Source: Monodelphis domestica (Eukaryota > Chordata > Mammalia > Didelphimorphia > Didelphidae). From it: 64,000 nt of DNA. The notes below the pieces were generated by a model. That model ran no database searches. It had not been told where the DNA came from and saw only the letters and a list, made by a program, of their open reading frames with translations. This document shows, piece after piece, positions 47,501-59,500 of this stretch. Position 1 is the first letter of the stretch. Every line of letters begins with the position of its first letter. The translations under genes and the position numbers were made by a program. The stretch spans positions 16,689,255-16,753,254 of the forward strand of contig NC_077232.1 in the NCBI RefSeq assembly GCF_027887165.1. The letters are read 5' to 3'.

Positions 47501-50500
47501 ATGTGAGAACTCACTAGAACAGCTGTGCTACGTGGCTGCTTTCACCGTGTCCTCCTACTCCACTACTGTCTTCCGTACTAGTAAGCCATTCAATCCACTC
47601 CTAGGAGAGACCTTTGAGCTGGACCGCCTTGAGGAGAATGGTTATCGATCCCTCTGTGAACAGGTAAATGGCCTTCCAGAGCTTGTGGGACATTGTGGCT
47701 CTTATGACAACCTCATAACATGGAGGAGAAAACCTTTGGGGCTAGGTTGCCTTCTTATGTCCCGGACTATCAGAAATCCCTGGTGTGTCCTGGGCTTTTC
47801 TTCTTTCCTATGAGATGTGATTATTGACAATCTTGTGGGTCTTATAAGCATCAAGAGTATTTTGGCGGGGTTAGTGGTGGTGGGGCAGCTGGGTAGTTCC
47901 GCTCAGGCCCAGAGATAGGAGGTCCTGAGTTCAAATGTGGCCTCAGACACTTTCTAGCTGTGTGACCCTGGGCAAGTCACTTAACCTCCATTGTCTAGCC
48001 CTTACCACTCTTCTGCCTTAGAAACAATACACAGTATTGATTCTAAGATGGAAGGTGAGGGTTTAAAAAAAAGTATTTTTGGTTATAGCTTGGAATGGTT
48101 AGCCTTAATCAAAGAGGATCAAAATGACATCCAAATCTGGTGCACAAGGTGGATTTACATGCATCAGAGTTGCACAGAGTAATGGGCCTCATACTCCCGA
48201 GTCTTAGTCCAGTGGCAAGATAAGTCACAACTGGTGATGGCTCAGGAAGCAGTGGATGACCTTAGGTTCTTTGCTGTTTGACTAAGCTCTAAGTGCTCCA
48301 CAGAACCGGCTTCTTCTGCCTTCATGGCCATTGGAACAAGTTCTCATTTGTCCATTCTATTGGGGAGCTCTTTATGGACTTTTGAGGTAGACATCCCTCT
48401 AATCTAATGGGTTTGAGACCTGTTGGTTACCTTCAACCTCATTTAGCTACCTGCAGAGATGGCATATCAGGGTGCAACTGCTTTGAGCGCTCCATCTTCT
48501 GGGAGCAACAGCTGAGAGTGGGGTGAAAGCTAGACATCAGAGGAGAAAAGCAGCCCTGAAACGAGCTTGGCAAGCTCTTATGCCAGAAGTACTAGTCTTC
48601 CCTAAGCATCCTCTACACACTGGCAGCCTTACTCAGTTGGGGCAGCAAGGCCCTCTCCCTCACCCTGATCCAGCAGGCAAGATTGAGGGGAGAAATCATT
48701 GTTGATAAGAGAACACCCTTCTCATAAACACAAACAACTGCAGCTGGATAGCTGCCACCTCTAGATGTTGGGACAAGAGCCTTAAGGTTGATAGCACCCC
48801 TCCTATCTCCCCATTGACAGTGCTTCAGAGGAGGTGGCTCCTTTGGAGAGGGGAACAGCCATTCCTGCCAACTATCAGCTGGCTGCTACTCACAGGGCAG
48901 GTGGGATTACTAGCTGAGGTAGCAGAGAACCCTGAGAGAGAAATAGGCAGTGGCATGTGCCAGGTGGGTTGGGCCACCTCTACCACTTTGACCACCATCT
49001 TCCCTTAGACCCTAATGAAGATAGCCCAGGACCCCGAGCTCCAGAGCCTTGGCAGTGCTTCCTGCCCAATGCCTTCAGCTGTCCTGGTGGAGGTGGGATG
49101 GGGGATGCTCTATCCCTGTGGAGATCCAGCCTGGAAGCTGCTCCCATTGGTTCTGCAGCCACAGCTACTAAGAACCCAGGGGGGAAAAATACTTATGAAA
49201 TGGTTTCCCTGTAGAAACTGATAGGATTTCATCAGTGGAAATGACCTTAGAAGAGACATTGCTATCAGACCCTAAAGACCGTGGGACCTTTCCTCCTGAC
49301 ATTTCCTGTGTGCTGCTTCCCTCATTAGAATGGGAGCTCCCTGAGAGCAGGAGCCTTTTAGAGCCCAGCCTTAGTGCAAGAGAGAACTTAATAACTGCTT
49401 CATTCATTCAAAGAACCTTAGACCAGGAATTAGGAAATCTGGGTTCTTACCTTGCCTTTCACCAGCCAGCTGGGTAAACTTGGGCCTGTTTTTTTGTCCT
49501 CTTTCTCTTTTGGTGTCATCTTCAGCTTTAAAATACTGGGTGGAAGTGGGCAGCTGGGTAGCTCAGTGGATTGAGTCAGGCCCAGAGATGGGAGGTCCTG
49601 AGTTCAAATTTGGCCTCAGACACTTCCTAGCTGTGTGACCCTGGGCAAGTCACTTGACCCCCATTGCCTAGCCCTTACTGCTCTTCTGTCTTAGAACCAA
49701 TACCCAGTATTGATGCTAAGACAGATGGTAAGGGTTTAAAAAAAATAATAAATAAAAATAAAATGCTGGGTGGGGTTAGCTGTTCTCTAAGATCTCCTGC
49801 AGCACACAAATCCTGTTCTAAATGATATAGGGAATATTTTCTCTCTCCATCCTTGTTCTGTATTCTTCTCTCTTCTCTTCAAGGTGAGCCACCATCCCCC
49901 TGCTGCCGCACACCATGCTGAATCCAAAAATGGCTGGACATTACGACAGGAAATCAAAATCACCAGCAAGTTCCGTGGCAAATATCTGTCCATCATGCCC
50001 CTTGGTAAGGTACCCTGCCTCTGGGGCCGCCCCAATGAGAGAATGTATGGAAAACCTTTGTAGGTTGTAAAGTGCTCTGTAAATGACTTGAGAAAGCTAA
50101 TTACAAGTTAGGCCAAAACTCCAACTCCAAGCCCCAGATTACTTTGTGGTAGGGTAGAAAGAATTCTCCATCCGTCCCCCAAATATCACTCCTCTTAGGT
50201 AAAGAAAACAGCTTTATTTTTAGTTCTATTGTTGTCATTTTTATTTTCCAAAACTTTCTGTTGGTAATGTGTTCAGACTTACAGTTTTCAAATTACAAAG
50301 TGAATTCTTAGAAGTGCTTAGCAGTTACTAGAGCCTCTCCTGCCCCCACCCCACCCCACCCATTTGCTCTGAACCCAAGGAGAGCTAGTGAGTAGCCAGA
50401 CATTTTCTTTAAGCTCAGAACGAGCTCTTAGCCCCTTCTTTAGCTCAGTAACCACCCCCTACATGAGGTATCCAGTTAGGGGATTTTATGAGTGCTTTAC

Positions 50501-53500
50501 ACTGTGCTAGGTACCTTCTGAATTCAGGTCCAAGAGAGCCGGAGAAGGACCTTACTGTAACAATAGACTCTTAAAAGTCTGTTTGTTTCTGGGATGAGGT
50601 GAGTTTGCTCAGTGTTTCCCATCCATAGGCTTGGTTTGTTCATTCAGTTCCTTCAGCTTTCTTCTCTTTGCAGCATACTTCTTGAAAATGTAAAAAAGGC
50701 TTTTACAAGCCCCCTTATTATACACGATTGGATTCTTTTACACACACTGTTTCCTGAATTTTTAGAGTGCCGTTCTGCTTAGAAGAGTTCCATGGAAAGA
50801 CTTTTTGAAGCATATGCTATATTGCTCATTCAGCTTTACAGAATTAATAAAGTAGGATGTAGCTACTTTTTGGGAGTGCCTGTAGCATATTCAAGACATT
50901 GTGCTAGGGACCAAGCATGCAAAGAAAAGGAAAACAATTACTGTCACCCTCAATGAGTTTACATTCTACTTCAGGATATTACATGTAAATAGAGGGGAAA
51001 TGGAAGGTAAGCAGGAGCGGAGCTAAGAGGTTGCCCAGAAAAGACCACTTGGAGATGAGCTATAGTCGGGATTCTCTAAAAGCCTGCAGTTCAGGAGGGA
51101 GGGCATCCTAAATGTGGGGGACTAATACGTGGGGGCTCTGGCACAGCTGAGTGGAGAACCAGAAGCAGGAGTGTGAGGTGGGCCATAGAATTCACGGGAA
51201 GTGGGAAGACAGTGGAATAAACTTGGCTAGATAGACTGTGAAGGACTTTATAGGCCAGAGCGAGAAATTTGCATTTTACCTGAGGGGCCATAGGGAGCCA
51301 GTGAAGATTTTTGAGTCAGGGTTTCTGGATCTGTGCCTTGGGAAGATTGTGTATAGGATGAAGAGAGAAACTAGAAGCTGGGAAACTGAGTCAGAAGCTC
51401 ATGCAGTAGTCCATGTAAGAGGTGATAATTGTCTGCACTGGGATGATGGCAGTGAAGTTGAAGATAAGACACTGAGAAGGCCTTGCAAATGTTTGGCTGT
51501 CAGGAATGAAGGAGAGGGAAGCTACCAGAAGGAGTCTGAGTTTGTATTCCTGGGTAGCCAGAAGAGTGGTGGTGCCCTCAGGAGAAAGAGGGGAGGCAGG
51601 TAATGAGATCTGGTTTTGGACATACTGAGCTGGAGCCCAAGAGGGAATCTCCAAGAGCACATGCCCAGTGACAGTGAGTTATCGGTATGGGGCTCTAGAA
51701 TGGGAATGAGTGGCGGGCGGAATATAATGATTTGGGAATCATTTGAATGGAAGTGGACATTGAACTCATGGAAACTGATGAAAATAACTCCTTATGTGTA
51801 ACTACAAAAGGATTCGGGATTTGAGACGAATTAACCTGGAGATCAAGGTATAAATGTTGGTTTTGTTTGTTTGTTTTTTTTTTAATTAAAATTTATTTCC
51901 AAATGAATATCTGGATTCAGACAAGGATTCTTCTCCCCCTTCCCCCCCCCCCCCTTAGTCTTTGAGCTCCTCAAGAGGAGGGACTGTTTTTTGCCTTTCG
52001 TTGTGGTCCCAGTTCTTAGCATAGGGTTTGTCAAGTAGTAGGGGCTTAATAAATACTTGATGACTTAGCCACATTTCAAGAGGATGATTGTTGCAATAAA
52101 GTTTTCACTTCCCCAAACTGGAGTAAGAGGAGAATGTAGGGGGTTTGGATCCCAGCTCCATCACTTTATAATTTAATACTGTGTGACCTTGGGGAAGTCA
52201 CTGTTTTCGTTGTGTTTAAAATGAGGCCACAATGATTAAATGAAATAAAAGGTGAAATAAAATAAGTAAATTAGAGAAGCAATGAAAAATTTACCTCTCA
52301 GATCTGTAATAAGAGTTTAGGACCAAACAAGAGATAGAATCATTCACAGGAAGCAAAATGGATAATTTTGATTACATGAAATTAAAAGGTTTTTGCACAA
52401 ATAAAACCAGTGTGACCAAAACTAGGAGGAAAACAGGAAACCAGGGAGAAATTTTATAGCAAGTTTCTCTTAAGGCCCCATTAACAATATAAAAAGAAGA
52501 GCTATTTCTCCAATTGAGAAATGGTCTAAAGAGGGAAACAGACATTTTTTCAGGAGAAGAAATCAACTCTATAGTCACATGAAAAAAAATGCTGTTAACT
52601 GCTATTGGTAAAAGAAACGCAAATTAAAACTGAGGTAAATGGAAAATGATATTCCCTGCTAGAAGGGATTTGGAAAAATAGGGGCATTAATAAATGCACT
52701 GGTGGAGGGAGAGATGCAAACCAATGCATCCATTTTGAGGAACAGTTTGGAACTATACCCAAAGAGCTATCAAACTATGCATACCCTTTGACCCAGTAAT
52801 ACCACAAGTAGGTTTGTTCCCCAGAGAGATGGAAAAAAAAGGAAAAAAGGCCTATCTGTACAAAAATATCTATAGCAGCTCTTTTTGTGATGGCAAAGAA
52901 TTGGAAATTGAGGGGATGCCCATTAATTAGGCAATGGCTGAACAAGTCGTGGAAGATGATTGTGACGGAATCCTATTGTGCCATAAGGAAAACTGGAAAG
53001 CATTATATGAACTGAAAAGTGAAAGTGAAGTGAGCAGAACCAGGAGTGAACAGGGTACACAGTCACAGAGATACTGCACTGATGGGAAAGACTTGGCTAC
53101 TCGGATCAAGACACTTCCAAAGGTCCAGGATGAAACAGCTGTCCGCCATCAGAGAGAAAATTGAGGAGCTCTGACCACAGACTGAAGCAGTTTTTACTTT
53201 ATTTCTCTTGCCCTTTTTTGTTGTGTTTTGGGTTTTTTAGAACATACTGTCATAGAAAAAGTAGGCCTTGGGCTGTGGCTTTCAAAAAAAACCCAAAACA
53301 GCCACAGGGAAATAGCCAGTCTCTCAGGTCAAACCCCAGAGAGAAAAGCCATAGCCCAAGGCCCAGCTGTCTCTTAGTAACAGCCAGCTCCCAACAGAAC
53401 TTGGGAATCTTGTACTCTGCTGCCCATGCTTCTGCCCTTTGCAAACTTGCATATCTTAACTAACTTTTCCTAGAACAGTTCTGATGTGGAACTAGATGAC

Positions 53501-56500
53501 CTCCATATAGAATTGGCGTCCTATGACTTGCCACCTCAGAGGATGGGGAGGAGAGAATTTTGGAACTCAAATTTTTAAAAAATGAAAGGTTTGAACTAGA
53601 CACCAAAGGGCCCCTTCAACTCTTAAATCTATCTCGCTGAATTTAATTGTGGAACCTTGTACCCTAGAATGGGCAGGGAGGTGCTGCTCAGGAAGACCTG
53701 AGTTCAAACATGGCCCTGGATACTTCCTAGCTGTATGACCCTGGGCAAGTAATTTCTCACTGCATACCTCAGTTTCCTAATCTGTAAAATGAGCTGGAGA
53801 AGGAAATGGCAAACCATGTCAGTAACTTTGCCAAGAAAACCCCAAATGGGGTTAATGAAGTTACTACCTTAGAGCTGCTTTTGTAATTTAGTGATGTTGC
53901 CACCAGATGGCATTAGTGCACTGTTGCCCGCAAAGTCCTTGCCTGTTCATGGCAACAAATCAGGCCTTTTCTAGCTCTTCTCTGCCTTGCTCCTCCCGCC
54001 TTTTCATAAGTTCAAAAATAATTTTCATAGGAAGTCAGGAAGCTTCAGCTCTAGATCTGCACCTTCCACTAACTGGTTGGGTGACCTTTCTCCTCTGGGA
54101 ACCTCACTGTTATTCAGGAAGGGAGAAGGTAAATCAGAGCATCTCAAAGACCCCTTTTTGCTAGAAAAGCTGCAATTTAGGAAGTCCCGAAGAGAAGGAG
54201 GAGGAGGAGGAGATGGTGACAGAGAGACATGATTCCTTCCTGGTTACACGCCAGGTCAGTGGCAGACTCCTGTTATCTTATGTTCTTTCCCCTGCTATAC
54301 ACTGACTGCTATTCTGTTAGATTTCCTCTGGCCCCCTTTGGTACCTTTGACATTCAAAAGCAGAAACATCTACATGGAGGCAAAATTGTTTAAAAAAAGG
54401 TAGAATCCTGTCTTGAATTTCCACTTCTGTTGTTGTGAATAGCCATTAGAAGATGCAGGTTGTCAAAAGATTTTTTTAGCTGATTGTATTTCAGTTAACC
54501 AGTATTTATTATGCATTTATCATTGAGCTCCTATTTCCATGGTTGCTAGACAAAATCCAGCGAAACAGCAAGGTACGTTCCCACAAGATGGTAACACTTT
54601 TTTTTTAACCGTCACCCTCTTTTTTAGAATTGATATTAAGAATTGGTTCCCAGGCAGAAGAACAGTAAATCTAAGGCAGTTGGTCAAGTGACTTGCTCAG
54701 GGTCACACAGCTAGGAAGTGTGGACCTCCCAGCTCCAATCCTCCTCCTCTATCTACTGAGCCCTGCTGAGCTGTCTCTCAATAACACTTCTCTTAACAAA
54801 TCAGAAAAACACAAAACAACTTGTCAAATGCAAGAAAATAAGATTTCCTTCTGTGATAATATCATGCCAATTGTCTTAATATTTGGATAGTTATCTGTGT
54901 CTCTTTCTGCTTCTAGGTAGCATCCATTGTATCTTCCATGCCACTGGTCATCATTACACTTGGAAAAAAGTCACCACCACAGTGCACAACATTATTGTGG
55001 GCAAATTGTGGATAGATCAGGTAAGCTAAGGTGCCCACAGGGTCTCTAATGGTTAGAGGCCATCTGCTTAGGTGCAGCTTTGCAGAGAAATATAAAAGGT
55101 AAACGCAATTGGCCCACAGAATTTTGCTTAGTTAATCTGATCTAGTTGGCAAAGTAATAAAAAACATTGCTTATCTCTGGTGTGGGTATAAATGGGACAT
55201 GCATCAGAATTAGGAAGAAGCAACCCTGGGTTTTAATTTTGGTTCTATCACTAGCTCCATGACATTAGACAAATCACTTGACCCTTCTCAGCTTTTTGTT
55301 TACTTCTCTAAAACAAGAGGGTCAGACTAGCATGATCCCTTCAGGTTTAACATTCTCTTGTCCTAGTATGTGCTGATGACTACATTAGAACTATTCTAGA
55401 ATGCACTCATTAAGCAAATATTTATTGAAAGTCTACATTGTGCAACCACAGTCAAGGATCCAAAAGTGGATGAGATGTGGGTCTATTCTCGGTGAAGGTA
55501 CAGCCTAATTGAGATAAGCTATGTAGACATGAAAATATAAGCTGTTAAGACAGGATATATCATAAGGCATTATATGATACAATTTTGTGTGGAAAGTTCA
55601 TAAGAGAGACTTCACTGTGCATTGGAATGGTCAGGGAAGGCTTCTTGGAGGAAAGAACAATTTCAGCTTGCTTTGAGATGAGTAGGATTTGGATGTGTTG
55701 CTAGGGTCTGAGTGACTGGTGTGACGGTGGGAAATGAGTAGGGTGTCTACTGGGATCAGTAAAGAGGGAAGAGTTATGAGAGACTGGGGAGTGTCATTGT
55801 GAAAACAAGTTGAGAAGCCTCAGTTAGTTTAATCTGGAAGTCAAAGCCACAAGCCACGTGCCATTACTTGTAAGGTATGGATAACCAGTAGGGTATGGGT
55901 GTCTGTCCTATCTTCCTGCTATATAAAGGGCTCTGACCTTATCTCCAGAGTTGACTTATATGGGGAACAGTAGCTGATTAGTTCCACAGTGCACAGGTTG
56001 AAGAATGAGTGGTAATCAAATTTGGGATTTGATATGTATCCCAAGTACCTGAATCTCAGTAAAGCTAACCCTTATTTCTTTTCCTGTGTAGTCTGGCGAG
56101 ATTGACATTGTGAATCATAAGACAGGAGACAAGTGCAATCTCAAGTTTGTTCCTTACAGCTACTTTTCCCGAGATGTGGCCAGGAAGGTAAGAGTAGTGA
56201 GAATCAGAATTATTCCATACACACGCGTCTATGCATGTCTAACCTTTTTGCCTTTGATCCCTTTTCCTGTCTCTATTTCAAACTTCTGAATTGATTATTT
56301 CTTCTCCCAGTCTTTCTCCTTAACCAAATGTTCTTTCTCTGCTGAAACTGATTTCAAGATCACCATTGGTCTTTTAATTTGATCAACTCAACAACTTTTT
56401 CTCAGCTCTCTTCTATAGAATTTAATATCAATCCTTTATTCCCCTTGGATCTGTCTTTGGCCTTCAGATTGGAGGGCTAGAGGATAGAGCAAAGAACTCC

Positions 56501-59500
56501 TAAAGCCTCCATTTAAAGAGAAGTTCCAGAACAGCCATCTCTCCATTTCCCATTTGGATATCTTTACCCCTCTTTCCCTTTTCAGCTGCTTCTTCTTTTT
56601 TCCTTTTTTTTTTTGGAAACCCTCACCTTCCATCTTAGAATCAATACTGTGTATTGGTTCCAAGGCAGAGTGATAAGGGCTAGGCAATGGGAGTTGTGAC
56701 TTGCCCGGAGTCACACAGCTAGGAAGTGTCTGAGGTCAGATTTGAACCCAGGACCTCCTGTCTCTAAGCCTGGCTCTCAATCCACTGAGCCACTCAGCTG
56801 CCCCCACCTCCATAATTTTCAATTCTGGCCAACATGAAAAAGTGCTGTTCTAAAATTTTTTTGTACATGTAGGTCCTTTCCCTCTTTCATCTCTTTAGGA
56901 TAGTGGTATTGCTGGACAAAGAGGTATGCACAGTTCAGTAGCTTTGGGGACATAGTTCCAAATTGTTTTCCAAAATGGCTGGCTCACTTTACAGCTCCAC
57001 TAATGGTGCATTAGTGTACTTATTTTCCCATATCTCTGCATTTGTTGTTTTCTGTTTGTTAGTCTGATGGGTGCGAGGTGGCACCTCAGAAGTGTTTTAA
57101 TTTATGTTTCTATTAGTGATTTAGAGCATTTTTAATGTGGTTATTAATAGCTTGGGTTCCTTCCCCTAAAACTGTCTATTCATGTTTTTTGACCATTTAT
57201 CGGTTGGAGAATGACTTTCTCGTCTTATTCCAACACTTCACACAGTGCCTCGCCCATAGTACGAGTGCTTAATAAATGTTTACTGATTGATTCACTGAAT
57301 TAAAACCAATTGTTTATATATTGAGACCTTTATTAGGGAAACTTATTACAAAGTTTTTTCATACTTAACTTTCCCTTCTCACATTAACTGCCTTATATTC
57401 ATTTGTGCAAAAGCTTTTTAACTTTCTAGAATTAGAATTGGTAGTTTTATCTTCTTTGCTCTCCCTGTCCTTATTTGGTCATGAATTCTTTTTCTATCCA
57501 TAGATTTGACAGGTAATTTCTTCCTTCCTCTTCCTGATTTCTGAATGTCTACTGAATAGCTCCACCTGAACCTCAAGCTCAATGTGACTAATATAAGCCA
57601 CAATTTTCCTTCAGGACTTATTCTCCTACCTAACTTACTTGTTTTCTTTACATGATTTCCTCTTCCCAGTCACCAGGCTTAGAACTTGGATCACCTTTGA
57701 GTCTTCTCTTTCCTTCATCCCTTACATCCAGTCACTTAAGTTCTGTTGTTTCATCTCTGAAATACTTCTTTCAGACATCTCCTCTTTTTGCCCTTTCTGA
57801 CACCCCAAATCTTTTAATTAATTTGGTCTGCCGTGTCACTGGTCTCCAAACCATCCTTTGCACAGCTGCCAAATGAATCTTCCTCAAATACAGGCCCAAT
57901 GTGGATATTCTATGTTGAAAACATTTCTGTTGCTTCCCACTGACTAGGGAAGGAAATGCAGACTCTTTAACCTTCTGTTTTCATACCCACACAGTCTGGC
58001 TTCAGCATGTGTTTCCAAACTTACTTTGTGTTGCTCTCCTTCATTCACCCGACACTCCAGCAAAGCTGAGGTACTTGCTTCTCTCTCTTATTTCAATGTA
58101 AACTTGGGGGAAGGTGGAGGATCTTTTTTTGTTTTTTTTTCCTTTATTGTTAGCATTTAACTCAGGTCTTGCTACTTAACAAATGTGTGTTGGGTTGGTT
58201 TGATCTGCCTTCTTTGTTAGTGCTTTTCTGTACACCTTCCCTCAGGGATGAGTTGAAACAGAATCTTCCCCTTTTCCCCACTCTGCTCTGCAATATGTGC
58301 TTATGAAATGTATACTCTCCTTTTCTTCTGACACCTTCCCCAACTCCCTTGCACATTATCTGCCCTCCCTCCTCTCTTTTGGAGTCTGTTGTTATCACTC
58401 TGATCTATCCTATGCATTTATTATGATAATATGCCATCTTGTATTTTAGTTAATCCTCTATATGTCCTATCCCAAACAATGCAAATTGTGTGAGAACTGG
58501 GAGAAAGACTTTGTGAGGTCTTGATTATATTTCTTTTTGTATCCTTGGCGTGTAACAGAGTGCCTTATATATGGTAGATCTGAGTTACACTTGGTAATAG
58601 CAAAATTCATTTTGAGGACAAAAAGCGAGGGATTCTTAACCTGGTGAATGTGAACTTCAAAAACTTTACTGCCTTCCAGGATAATTGATTTCCTTTGTAG
58701 TCCTATATATTCGATTTTGTGCATTTAGCAACATAATTCTTAGAGCAGGTTCCCAAAGGTTCCATGGCACAAAAAAAAAGTAAAGATTCCTCTGATGCAG
58801 AATTTAAAGACCAATATAGGGGTAAGGGATTGAATGAAGGAGTAATAATTTTTACAGACTTTTATCCTATAAAGCAGTGATCATCAAACATTATTTGGTA
58901 CTGGTAGAAAAAAATGGATCTGTAAAACAGACTAGATGAGGAAGCAACAGAAACAGTTGAAACTAAATTAACAGGGTTTGATAAACCTGAAAATACAAAT
59001 TACTTGAAGAATTCCCTATTGGACAAGAGCTGAGAAAATTGGAAAGCATTGGTAGAGATTGGGTTATAGCAATATTTTATTTTATTGAAAATTTTATTTA
59101 GTCAATTTAGAACATTATTCCTTAGTTACAAGAATCATATTCTTTCCCTCCCTCCCCTCCCCCTACCCTTCTTGTAGCTGACACACAATTGCACTGGGTA
59201 TTACATGTATCCTTGATCAGAATCTATTTCCATGTTGTTGTTTGCACTAGGATGTTCATTTAGAGTCTACATCCCCAATCATATCCCCCTCAACCCACGT
59301 AATCAAGCAGTTGTTTTTCTTCGGTGTTTCTACTCCCACAGTTTTTCCTCTGAATGTGGATAGTGTTCTTTCTCATAGATCCCTCCGGGTTGTTGTAAGG
59401 ATAATTTTAGAGTTGTGTTCAGGATCATTGCATTGCCACCAGTGGAGAAGTCCATTACATTCAGTTGTACCACAGTGTATCCATCTCTGTGTACATTGTT

